Shown here piece after piece: positions 39,501-50,790 of a DNA stretch of 64,000 nucleotides. How positions within the stretch are numbered: the stretch's first letter is position 1; every line of letters starts with the position of its first letter. Where the stretch lies: contig JACDOX010000506.1 of assembly GCA_014549065.1 (NCBI GenBank), positions 1-64,000 of the forward strand, in the 5' to 3' direction. The DNA is from Cardinalis cardinalis. Its lineage: Eukaryota; Chordata; Aves; Passeriformes; Cardinalidae. Position numbers and translations under genes: made by a program. Under the pieces are notes generated by a model. It was not told the DNA's origin and searched no databases. It saw nothing but the letters and a program-made list of their open reading frames with translations.

Positions 39501-41184
39501 TATTAATGACTTATAATATGGCAGTAGGCAAGGGGTCAAGTCCCAGACTAGGTATATTTCATGCAAGTCCTATAAAGTCTAATTCAAAATCGTAGAGACC
39601 TTCACACACATAACCCAGTATACGCTCCCAAATGCCTGGAGCAGTCACTTGCTGCTACAAATTCTACTGTACAACCTGCACTTTAAATGCAAAGCCCCCT
39701 GGTGCTAGCAGTAATGATTTGGATTAGCACTTTATTTCCCACTGCTAGGGAAATAAAAATCTCTTAGTACCACTATCAGGGATTTCTGTGGCAACTCAGT
39801 GAATAATGGTAAAAGCAGCTGCAAAATAGCAAGCGAACAAAGCCTACAGAGATATAATGGTGACTCAACAACCTTTCAATTCAGATATTAAAGTGTCTCA
39901 GTTCCTTTTATGCTGCAGGTGAATAAAAGGTGATTGAGCAGAATTAACCTCTCCCTAGAGCATTAAGAAAAGTTAAAGTTCCAGTGGAGACTTGCTGGGC
40001 TCTTTCAAATTTGAGTTTCTTACAACTTTTACTGTTGTAACGCCAGTGAACTGAATGGCCAATGAACTGAATTGCATCAGAGCTGAGTTTTAGAGGACTG
40101 AGTTAAAAGAATTACGTGACTTAAAAGTGCATTTATTGAGATGCTAAGTTTCCAGTTGAAATACATAAGCCTTCGGGAAATATTGATATTGAACTGCAAC
40201 CTCTCTCGTTCTCTTTCCAAGAACGTATACAATACCAAGATGTACTCACCCTCCTTATAGAACTTTGATTGACTGCATTGAAATTTGTGTAAATTCCACA
40301 CTAACACAACAACAGATACTAAAGCGTGTGCACAGCCATTTTATGGGTTTAGCACTAATTTAAACATCAATTCAGGAGCCACATGCAAAGAACAGGCACC
40401 ACAATTCTGGCTTGGAAACCTGAAGCCCTGACTCATACACTCATACATATGTATCCAGCACTTGGGTTGCTTTCTGATCTAAACAGAGCAATTTTTCCTG
40501 ACCTTACAACAAATGCTGAAACTAAACAGCAAGGGTTTCATAAAGCTTTTTCTGAGAGGAAGACAAAGAAAAACAAATTGATGAGTAAAATGATTAATGT
40601 GGAAAAGTAAAGGCTCAGGAAAAAACACAGAAACCACATCACAGATTTTTAAAGTTTTCAAGGAAAATACAAACTGTACATTTCCAAAATGTTTGGATAG
40701 GCTTCTCCCCTCCTCAGAACCACAGTTTCTCCTAAATATCTTTGTGGTTTTGGCTCAGACCAAAATTATAGAATCAGAGGTGTCACAGGAGACTTCAGGT
40801 GAAGGAGCTATGAAATTCAGCTGTAAGTTAACTTTGAATGGTAGCTTATCCAACTCAAACATTACCTACCCAATACTTAGCACCAAAGTGAGCAGGTAAT
40901 AAAGCATGAAGGCATAACATTTCCCCTTCAGAAAACAAAGGGAAACCCATTCAGAGACAGATGCAGAAACCTTAACATAACTGAGGACAGCACTGGGAGA
41001 GGGAAGGTTTTGTTCATATGTAGGGCTAGGTCTAAGAACAAGTTTATTAATGGAAGGTAATCAGCAGACATGCCTATTTTTGACGAATAAAAAAACCAAA
41101 CCAGTTAGTTGGAGCTGTTAGTCTCACTGTCCTCTACAAAATTCTTTCACTCTGGGCAGCCACCAACTGAATGAAGATTACTAA
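27501..41184. other. Long non-coding stretch (about 13.7 kb)
   Basis: No gene, RNA or recognised mobile element. It contains T/A runs near 30295 and 35815, an AT-rich run at 34780-34870, an AT-rich run at 39290-39355 and the 23-bp duplication at 39164-39217. The 180-codon minus frame 28760-29302 starts with a hydrophobic stretch that mimics a signal peptide. The remainder is low-complexity phenylalanine/serine/leucine-rich translation, so it is judged a chance frame. Weak splice-site pairs occur on the minus strand near 27856-27896 and 28173-28226, with no supporting context. Confidence 0.5.
39164..39217 (+). repeat. Direct duplication of a 23-bp word, period 31
   Basis: The word beginning CTGACTTTCC and ending GGCACTCCAAA occurs at 39164-39186 and again, identical, at 39195-39217, separated by 8 bp. 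Confidence 0.9.
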
Positions 41185-41350
41185 GAGCAAGTGTTGAATT
41201 CTGCACCGGGGATGGGGCAACCCTGGAGGTATGGACAGTTTGGGGCACAAGACACCAAAGAGCAGCACCACTCCAAGCAATCTGGTGGTCCTGGTTGAGG
41301 CAAGTTAAATATGAGTCAAAAGTGCCCTGGCAGCCAGGAGGGCCCTATAT
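41185..41350 (+). repeat. Internal CR1 LINE fragment lacking its 3' end
   Basis: The stretch follows a well-known part of avian CR1 in sense orientation: GAATTCTGCACCGGGGATGGGGCAACCCTGGAGGTATGGACAG (split here only for reading), then a diverged middle, then GGTGGTCCTGGTTGAGGCAAG and GTGCCCTGGCAGCCAGGAGGGCC. In intact CR1 this is the region coding the end of the reverse-transcriptase open frame, several hundred bases before the terminus. Here the match stops abruptly after GGAGGGCC at about 41346 and no 3' UTR follows. CR1 copies normally keep the 3' end, so this copy has lost it by deletion or rearrangement. It contains stops and is not functional. Confidence 0.85.
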
Positions 41351-44300
41351 ACTTACTGGACTGTAGGTGAGTGTTGAATAGCTGGGTGTCCCTATTTGTC
41401 ACCTGAGTTATAAAGATGATAAAGTACTCTTTCACAGCAGCACTCAAGAATTTTATGTACAATACACCAGAAATCATGTATTAAGTGGCTGAAGACATTT
41501 GGCTTTTTGCCCTCCATAACCACTGATAATATGTGGGCATCTAAGTTTGTGATTGGACAACTTCCTGCATTATTACTCATGTCGTGGCTCATCAACCAGG
41601 ATACTTAGTGGCATTTATGAACATATTAAATGCTGATACAAGCAGAAGAAGAGTAAGCCATGCATTCTTTACTTCAGGTTTGAGCAAGGCCAGCTCAGTG
41701 AAGGCAGGTGTTGGGCTGTCTTTAGGTTTCTGCTGATCAGATTTGCCACAGGGACATGGAGTCCAGTTAGCATGACAGACAGAAAAGCAGGAGCTGCTGC
41801 TTCCTGCAGGTTCTTGAGGTGGAGAGAATTCCAGTCCTCCTACCAGACAGTTTATCAACATTGCAGCTGCTGAATATACATTTTGACCTCTCCAGGTTAC
41901 CTGCAGATCTTAAGAAGAAAAATCTCTTTTCGCAAAGCCTACATTGTTTGTCCTCAAAGAACTGCTTGGCTGCAGATAATAGTGTAGCTGAAGCATGGAA
42001 CTGGACTTTGGCTGTACTCTCTGACATGGCCTCAGAATTGAGTACGTACTGGATTGTCCGCACTGGATTGCGCCTTCAAGGAGAGAGTTTCACCCTGAAA
42101 CTCATTCCCCTCTTCCTTGAGTGAGCCATCCTCTGGAAAAAGGATTAGGATCCTCTAGGAATGCAGCACTCACAGTTCCTGGGATATAGCACAGATCTGC
42201 TACCAGACCCAGAAGAATGCAAACCCTGTAATGTGACAGAATCCATAATATACCAGTGCTTCAGGATACTTCTGAGACTCTTCCTACTGAGAAGAACGTC
42301 ATCAAATGTAGAGTTCTACAGAATAATCTGGGAAGCAAAGAAGAAAGGATCCTGGAGAAAAAAAATATCATCTAGGAATTAATGCATGGCTTGAGACTGG
42401 GGGATACAGAAGTGAGATAAACTAAAGCTGCAGAGGCTTAACTAAACTGACCCAGTCAATTACCAGGTAATGGCAACTTCCAAACTTCTCATCTCAATTA
42501 CTAACAATTTGGCTACAAATAGTAAAAAGAAACTTCATTAAAGTAATTTGATTTTACTTGGGAAGGTTTCAAAACTAATGTTAAAAAATGGGCTCATGGT
42601 AAAAAAGTAGTTTAAAATAGTTGCAGCAGCAGGGTGGAGGACTATTTTCCCAACAAAACTGTACCATTTCTTCACTGCTTCAAGGCTTCCTACCTTACCT
42701 ACAAAAAATTGTTCAGTGAAAAATCCATTTTGTTCATTTTGTCCTAGAAAAAATAGGTGAGCGGGCAGAGGGAGGATCTGCACCACAGCCAGAAGAAATC
42801 AGCAAGATTCCTGTGGCCTTTAAGTACTGGGCTTTGTGATCAGACAATCTCAGATAAGACCGAACAGTAGAGCTGGGAGAAAAAAGGCTTTTGGGCATAC
42901 TAGTCATAATTAAGTGCTGACTGAGTGTTTGAAAGCATCTTTGACTTTTTCAGCTGTACTTGCTGGTTTAATGCAAGACATTATCACTACAAACCTTGGA
43001 TTAACAATGCCCTTAGATTGTCACAACCTTGACAACACACCAAACAAAAATAATCAACAAAACAAACAATGTTCAAAAACTACAGAGCAGTTACAGATTC
43101 AGCATGCTCCTAAAAGTAAAGTTTGTTAAACTGATTATCTTCCTTGTCAGAGTATATTCTGTGCTGGGTCACAAGGTCCAGGGACATAAAGCTTAATATC
43201 ATGACTGATTTTCTGGTTTCATCAGAGTCACTGATACAAATAAACAGTTCTCACTTATCACTTATTTCCCCACTCCCCATGTAGAGCAGAATATGCAAGA
43301 CTGTAAACATACTTTAAATTTATTGCATTTATCCCTAAACAAAGGACTTTGAGGAATACGTGTCTGTCCTGATATTTGTGGAAATGAAAGCATAGGGTCA
43401 ATGCCAAACTAAAACTCTTTTCATTAGATTGACAGAAGGGAATTTTTCCTGCCAGAGGCAAATTAGGGGTCATTCTGCTTACAGGATCAAACCATTACTG
43501 AATACAGTGAGGTGACTGACCATCTTTTTCTATCTATCCTGTGTCTACAGACCTCAGCAGATAACTGGCATCACATAAATAAAAAGGAAGTTTTAAGGAG
43601 GTGTATTGAGTTGACAGAATGAGTCTTAAACCAGAGAACAAAAGGAATGCATTCATTATGCTGGCAGCCTGGTTGGATACCTCTCATGCAGAAGATGCTG
43701 CTAATCCTGATGAATATTCATTCTGAGCAGGAGCCCAAAACAAAATGCATAAATTCACACCTCTCAAATAGGACATCTTTTGAAAGCCATCAGAATACAA
43801 TATTCTCCACACATTTTTCCACTTTGGCTTGTCCCCTGTATTTCAATTAATTAAACATTACCTGCACATGCCTATATGTACATAGCAAAGAAAAGCCTTG
43901 TGTTCTCAAAGTTCAGACCTTGGTACTAAGACCACACACATCACTGGCACATGAACAAGAAGTATTTTTTCCTCTTAACACACACTGTTCATACAGTAAA
44001 ACACTTGCATTTGCTGGCAACACAAACATCCTAGGGAAATACAAGCACATATTTAGCATTTTATAATGAATAGCCAGAACTAGCCCCAAAGCTTTAGGGG
44101 CAATGCAGGCTCCACACCCTGATGTAGCCCCAGAAACAAAGCAAAAATCCCACAGGTCTTCACTGTTACGTGGGAAGTCTGAAGACACAGACAGTCTTGT
44201 GATCCAGAAGATCCTGGGGGTAAACTACAAAACATTCTTCTCTGTGGAAAGGAGAATCTACTAGAGAAAGAAGATTGCCAACACTCTTTCTACGACTAAG

Positions 44301-44555
44301 TTCCTGTATTGACTCCAATATTGCCAATTGCTCAGCATAAACCATGATGAGTACTCTGAAACCTTTCCCCCTTTATTCTAGTCCGTAAAGGGGAGTTTCC
44401 ACACAGTGCCTGTACACTGTGTTCACCTTTCCTCACACAGGCATTTCCCAAGGTTCTACAAATGCACAGTCTCAGTCTCACAGTCTGACCTCCTGTGGAA
44501 GAAGAGCAGGAGCTTGCAGAGGCAACAGCATGTCTTCTGGACCCTGTGACCTCAG
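41351..44555. other. Non-coding stretch, nothing recognised
   Basis: Short open frames without codon bias on both strands. No repeat family or RNA gene is recognised. Confidence 0.5.
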
Positions 44556-44647
44556 ACTTCTCTCGCAAAAAATGATCATATAAGATGTGAGGTGAGATGT
44601 GACAATGAACAGATACTTGGAGAAGTTGCTGTCCACATTATCTACAG
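44556..44647 (+). other. Weak candidate exon
   Basis: Ends in a perfect donor (CTACAG then GTAAGTGG at 44648) and follows a moderate acceptor (GTGACCTCAG). One forward frame is open throughout (about 30 codons, containing ILGEVAVHIIY), but its third-position base use is not distinctive and the acceptor lacks a strong pyrimidine tract. No product is recognised. Confidence 0.12.
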
Positions 44648-47600
44648 GTAAGTGGTGGGACCTGGTTTATGAGGGGCTGTCCAAACTGGGCAACTTTCAG
44701 GAAAAAGTAGCATGACTACAGCAATTTCAACACAACAGTGCCAAAATGGACATCTTAATTCCCTCATTACAAGAAGAAAAGTCATCTTAGAACCCAGGAA
44801 TTCAGGCCAGAAGGCTGTTCGTGTCAAGTCCGTTAACACAATCCTCCTATCCAAAACTTCTCTAAACTCAACTCAAAACTGGTGTTACCAGTCTCTGGTA
44901 CAATATATTCCATGTGGATAGCTAAGGAAGCATGTACCACCATTTTCACTCAGTACAGTTGGAGTTCCATTCCTAGGTCACCCCACAAAGAGCACAGTGC
45001 AGTATCCTTACAGTTTTGTGGATTTTACAAAGATACTTGAACTTGGGGAAAAATCCCCAGACAAAAGGAGTGTGACCTTTCTTCAGAGTGGCTTCCAGTG
45101 CTCTTCAGGGCAGAGACCATCTTTGTGCCTTGTACAGACAGAGAACATAGACTTAGCAAAATAGAAGCTTTGATCTAATTTCCTCCTTCACCTACATGCA
45201 CTTGAGCTGTGCAAAGTACGTGAGGTAAAATCTCATCTCTTCAGGGTCCATACAGGAGGACAAAGGAGTAATAACATTGGGACTCAGTGTCCAGGACAAA
45301 AGGACATAACCTCCCAACAGGGTCCCCTTCTCACTTCAAGAACTGAGTCACAAATGAAAGGAGTATCTTTGTGCGAGCTTCTAAGAAGCTGCTGTGAGGG
45401 CTGAGCACTTTGGAAATGTGAAAAGAGGATTATGATGTTTAAATATTAGGATAATCAGGAGATATTTTTCTAGTATCTATTGGGATTTTCAGAAGGGAGA
45501 AGGAGAAAATCCCTATACCAACTTGTGCAATTGCCTTAATTGCATCATTAGATTTTTTTTCTCCTTGCCTATTCCATCCACTCCACAGAGTATGGCCTTT
45601 ATGACAAACATGAAGGGATTCAGTAACTTTCATTGCTCTGTAACCTCATCAAGGTCAGAGTAGGTCTACCATGGTCAAAACTACCTGCAGGCTCAATAAC
45701 ACTTTTTTCTACATTTGTTTCATGTGTGAGTCAAAATCAAAATTAACTGCATGAAGAAATTATGAAAAATACCCACAGAACAAGAGTACCCTAAAATGAT
45801 CTCATGTTTTGTCACCCCTGAAGATCGATGGCAATGCTTTGCCTACCAACCTACTTCACAGACCTCCTTTACTTGGACAAACATATCATCTTACAGGAAT
45901 AACAGTAGTTGGCCTTTGTATTGATCAGCTGGAGAAGGAATAAAACAAGTTGCCAGTGGAGTTCAAATGCTCTAGCTGCCAGCAAGTTCTACAGGACATG
46001 TGTCTGCAGGGAAGTGCAACCTCCTCATCCTGTACTCCTGTTTCCTTTGAAATGGCATGTCATGTCATGGGAAGTTGTGTCAGGCAGCTAATGCAGGGGA
46101 AAACTTGGGTAATTTTAGTTGGATTGCCCAGTAGAAACATAGCAAAAGAGAGAGGGAGAGTTAGGCTGCCAGCTCTGGCAGCAGAGCAGGCTGAGATCCT
46201 GGCTGACAGCAACCATGGGTTCCTCTCCTGAGGATGTAGGACATGGCACACTTTGCAGGCATAGTCTGTCCTGCCTTGCCTTCTACTTGCTTGACTGCTT
46301 CTGAGCTGTCTCTTCTCCTGTCTCTAGCTAATGCACAGCCTGTCCATCTTCACTTGCTCTGCTCCTCAGCAGGCTGGTCAGCTGTAATTGAGGAGACAGG
46401 TTTAGCCTTTCAGTGAACAGAAAATCTTAATGTTCAGCAAGAAAACTCAGTAATCAGTGCTGCATATGCACAATATGGGTTAAAACTGGGCAACTTCTCA
46501 CACAAAGGGAAAAGGTCACTCATGACCCCAAAAGCCACCCCTGTGCTAAATCCCTGAACTGGCTAACAAGCTTTCAGGACACTCTAGCTCCTAAGAAGAC
46601 AGTTGCCAAAATGTGTTTGCCCATTTGTTTTAATGTAAAGCAGTGCTCTCCTTCTAGTCCTGTTGCTGGAAAAGGCCAGACATCTTTTTTCTGGATGACA
46701 AAAATAATAACATGGTGAGATAGAGTATTTCAGCCAAAGTGCTTGTTATTTGGTAATAATATAATCCATTCAGAACTGCTTAGGACAAAGTGTTGAGGTG
46801 ACCTTGATAAGTGTACTACTAAAATTTCTCACTGCAATTGCAAAAGAGACAGAAAAAGAAAGCCCTTTTTAGGTCCTGCTAGCATCTTTAAACTGGCACA
46901 GGTTAACTTTGCCTGATTGGCAAGGTACCTAGAATGGTAACAGCACCTAGAATGGTAACTTTCTCTGCTACAGGTTTGCTTCTAATTAACATGGTTGGTT
47001 GTATAGTTGTATACTGGTGGAAGCTTGTATGGAAAGTTCTCTTCACAACTGCTCACAAGGCATCTTCCAGCAAAAACTTACCAGGGCAGTAGAATGAAAG
47101 TGGAGATCTAATAATAAAAATCAAGACAGGAGCTTCAGACACTTATCTGAATGGCTGCTGTTTTGAAAAGGAGAAAGGTAAGCAAAGAACAAGGGGATAT
47201 TCTCTTCCTGCCAGGAGCTGTCCTGCCCTGTCTGCACAACAGCAACAAATCACTGGAGACCTACTCCACCCAGGTTTTAAAATTTATAAACTTGGAACAG
47301 GAATTTCTCTATTTACTCCAAGTCAATTTACCTGGCTGCTTTCCAAAGTTCTGGTCTGCTCCAGAGGTGATGCATTTTGTTGTTGTCATTTCAAGGAGTT
47401 TAATTAGGTAACTGGAACCAAGTGACAAAAATACCCTCTGCACAGAGCTCTTCCCAAAATAAAACCTGATTACTCTAAGTAAGGGCCATGCCTTGAGAGA
47501 ATTTGTAATCCTCACACTATTTTCTGTCCAGCTTTTCATTTGGGAGAATGAAAAAATAAGACGTAGAGACAGAGTCAGGTGGAGGTATTTCTCAGTGGCA

Positions 47601-48358
47601 CTCACTGGGTATGTGCTCATCAGCTAATTGTTTTTGGAGCTGCAGATGCTCACATAGCACATACCTTCAGATTTTCTCTGCACACAGGGATAGCTGAATT
47701 TAAATTTAATGTCTCTCTTGCAGGAGGCACTGTATGCAGCTTCCTGAGAAATCAGGGAATTGGCAGCAATGTGACAGCACCATGTCTTACACTTTAGAGC
47801 TACCTACTTCCAACACTTCTGCAAAACTACTGTAACTTCCAACAACTTTTGACTGCCACATTACTCACCAACTGCTGCATGGTTAAATTCAGCACTGTCT
47901 TGGAAAATTAGAGAGTACTCACACCTACAACAAAATGCACAGAAAAAAGGCAGGCAGTCTTCCCACTTACATTGCCTAAATGGGACTTTCCAGAATGAGA
48001 GATAAACCCAATCTTTGTTAGGAAAAGTCTGGCAATGATACTTTCCTGGAAAGGATCCATCATTTGCATGTCATGGAGGAAAGCCTTCAAGCTAGTGAAG
48101 TGCCTTCTTTCTACTTCTTGAAGTACCTTCCAAGTTTTATTGCTTTACAAACAGAAAAACAATAATAAAAAAAAGGCAACTTGCTTTCTTCGCTTGTGTT
48201 CCTCAGACAACAATGACAGCTTGTCAAGTAACAACAGAATGTAAAAATAAAATATTTAAGAGAGCTGGGTTTGTCCTGCTGAAGCAGTTCTGTGCCCCAC
48301 CAATGGAGCAGATGCCAGCAGCAGGTGAGGAGATTCCCCTTCTTCACCAGATGCATAC
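44648..48358. other. Non-coding stretch, nothing recognised
   Basis: No recognised repeat or RNA. A near-duplicated 16-bp word (CACCTAGAATGGTAAC-like, period 20) lies near 46926-46961. A minus-strand donor-like GTAAGTGG near 47962-47969 follows a 25-codon open stretch after an acceptor-like site, judged too short to support. Confidence 0.45.
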
Positions 48359-48459
48359 CTGGCATTGTTCATCATCCAGGCTGCCAATCCCACACTGGGC
48401 AAAGTTGCCGGCTGTGAAGGACCACTGCCCCTTGCAGCCAAGGGTCCCCTTCCTGCTCT
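48359..48459 (-). CDS. Candidate internal coding exon, unknown protein
   Basis: On the minus strand this 101-nt segment follows an acceptor (TTGTTGTTATCCAG) and is followed by a donor (GCCAG then GTATGC). One frame is open throughout and uses mostly G or C in the third position, unlike most frames in the window. It reads CKGQWSFTAGNFAQCGIG in the middle and ends SLDDEQCQ, with four cysteines. A second open frame has poorer third-position GC. It would begin with two bases completing a codon and end on a codon boundary. I do not recognise the protein family. It may still be a chance open frame in locally GC-rich DNA. Confidence 0.25.
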
Positions 48460-50589
48460 CTGGATAACAACAACCCCCACAGGTTTCAAGGAGATATTTT
48501 AGTCCACACATGATACTAAATGCCACATCCACCCTGGTCTACCCTCTCCATACATACCAAATAAAATTGTCAAAGGGGTCTTAGCCCCTCAGTGGACAAG
48601 GGAATTAATGAGGGGAGAAAGATCTCAGTCTTTTTCCAAAAACCCTGAGAACACATTAATGCCTTAATGAAAACATGGCAGCAGCAAGCAATCAAGGACA
48701 TCAAATTCTACTTTGCTCTCAAACCATGCCTGCAGTACAATTGTTGGGCACTCAAAGAGGAAAATCCAGATGGACAGCTGACTTACCTTGTTTTAGTGGT
48801 TTTTTTAGCCCTTGTTTTGGGCTTTTTTAAACATAGCTCTAACAGTTCTACACAGTTTTAAAAAAAATCTGTCTGTTCAAAGGGAGGCTTATATTCAATT
48901 TCATGGATCTCTGAGATGCAACCCTGTAAGACTTCAACTACTGTACTTTACAAAAGGAAATCTTTCACTTGAGAACAACAGGTCACGTAATAAAGGAGTG
49001 AGACAGAGCAGCTGCACTAAGCAACTGCAGGACTACAGAGGACTCATCCACAGGCCCTCCCCACAGCAGAGGTGCTGTGACATGTACAGCACCGAATGGG
49101 ACCCAGGCACCCAGGATGAATGATTTGTCCAGGTCCAGATCAAGTTTATGCCTGACAAGACATTGAGTTCATGTCTCCTGACTCTCTCCTCCTCTTTGTT
49201 GCTTTGCACCTCGTTGCACTCCTTGAGAGAAGGCAGAGGCAGCTTGCCTGCTCTTTCAGGCAGTTGACAAAATAGGACAAACACACTTCTCTGTTCCTGG
49301 TCCAGACACTTGTGAGTGTAAAAAGCAGACAATTAAAACCACATTTTCCCCTCTTAGCAATTTCAGGAACAGTGTTTTGCATATATCCAAGTTCATCTGT
49401 TTATCACACAGTTTAGTTCCCTCAGAAACATGTCTCTGACTATAGCTCAGCATCTTCATAGCACAATGTGCACTTCACCTTTTGATGGCTGTTTGTCTGC
49501 AGTGACCAGGTAGATTGGCCAGTATAAAGCAGGGATAACAGTCAACAGTCCTTTTTCAACACAGCTGAGGATTCAGCTGACACTTCTGTGTCTTGCTAGA
49601 GCACATCTATTTATTTAACATCCCAAACCAGGTTCTAATTTCTCTGCTGTGAAACAATAAACCTCAACAAGGAAGTGATAAAGAAACACATGGTCTACAA
49701 GCAGCTCTGCTCAGCAGGCCTGCAGTGTAAGTCTGCCCAGTTATAATTAACACTCAAAACATTGACATGCACATGCCAAACCCATGCAGTGTGGGATTAG
49801 CTGTACCTAATCCCCGCTGCTCCCTGCTCTGCTCTACAGCAGCTGCAACAAAAGTATGGGCTCCTAGTCTGGTAGTGAGAAACTCTCCACTATCTTTCCC
49901 ACAGTCCCTATTCTTCTGTGCCCTCAGCATTTCCTCACAACTATTTTTATATCTGCTGCTTCTTTGGACCTGCTTTCAGTATATTTAGTCTTCTATAGCA
50001 CTTAACCTTTGTTCTCCAAGTTGCAGTCTATTTTCTGTAACTTTTACCCTTAGGTTCACTAAAAGTGTGGCGCTTTCCTCACTCAATCTTCTCAAACAGC
50101 TAGAACTCTGATGACTTCTCTTTCCATTAATGGTTGAACTAAGATCCACTTATGTTCCTGAGGTAAGGTAACTCTCTCCCAGTGCTTCCTTTTCCTGCAA
50201 CTCATCAGCCCCTCCACCTACTTTTTGCCTTTCCCACTCAGCCAAGGAAACTCTTACAGCTGTCTGCACAATTCCATCAAAACCTGGCAAATGTCTTCTT
50301 TCTGCTTTGTCATTTCATAAATGGCACTATCATATAGTGCTTCTCTGTGCCTGACATATTAATAGCACAGCTAATTATTCTAGATCACTTCAGCCAGATC
50401 CTGCTAACCCTCCCCCCACTTTACTTAATGAATTAATTTGAAATTCATGTTAGAGCTTCTGGTATGAAGCACTTTTGCAAGTGGGAACACTGAACAAGCC
50501 ACTTATTAATAAGGAATAAGTACTTGCAATAGTTATTCTTAATGAAAAAGGGAAGGTGGTGGTGGTAGGAATACTCAAGAGCTAGTAAT
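48460..50589. other. Non-coding stretch, nothing recognised
   Basis: Pyrimidine-rich sequence around 49780-50330 has no recognised family. Open frames are short and unbiased. Confidence 0.45.
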
Positions 50590-50790
50590 AGTGGGTTTAA
50601 GTTACAGCAAGGAATATTTTAAAGAAGATATTAGGAAAGGCTTTCTAATGCTCAAGGTAGTAACAGACTCACTTCCCAAAGAGGCTGTGGAGTTTGAAGG
50701 TTTGCATTATAAGGTTAGGCAAATATCTGTTTCACAAATGATCCTGCCCTGAGGGAAGGGCAGACTTCGATGCTTCCTGGAATACCTTCC
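50590..50790 (+). repeat. Ancient CR1-type LINE 3' region
   Basis: The sequence follows the 3' region of an old sauropsid CR1/L3-type LINE in sense orientation: GTGGGTTTAAGTTACAGCAAGG, a GATATTAGGAAAGGCTTTCTAA block, AAGAGGCTGTGGAGT, GGTTAGGCAAATATCTG, and GATCCTGCCCTGAGGGAAGGGCAGACTTCGATG. The order and spacing fit, but divergence is high, so it inserted long before the CR1 at 1988-2222. It has no coding capacity. Confidence 0.7.

Noticed and set aside
47150..47185. ATG followed by nine codons and a GTAAGC donor
   Set aside because: Too short, with no CpG-rich context or strong start context; expected by chance.
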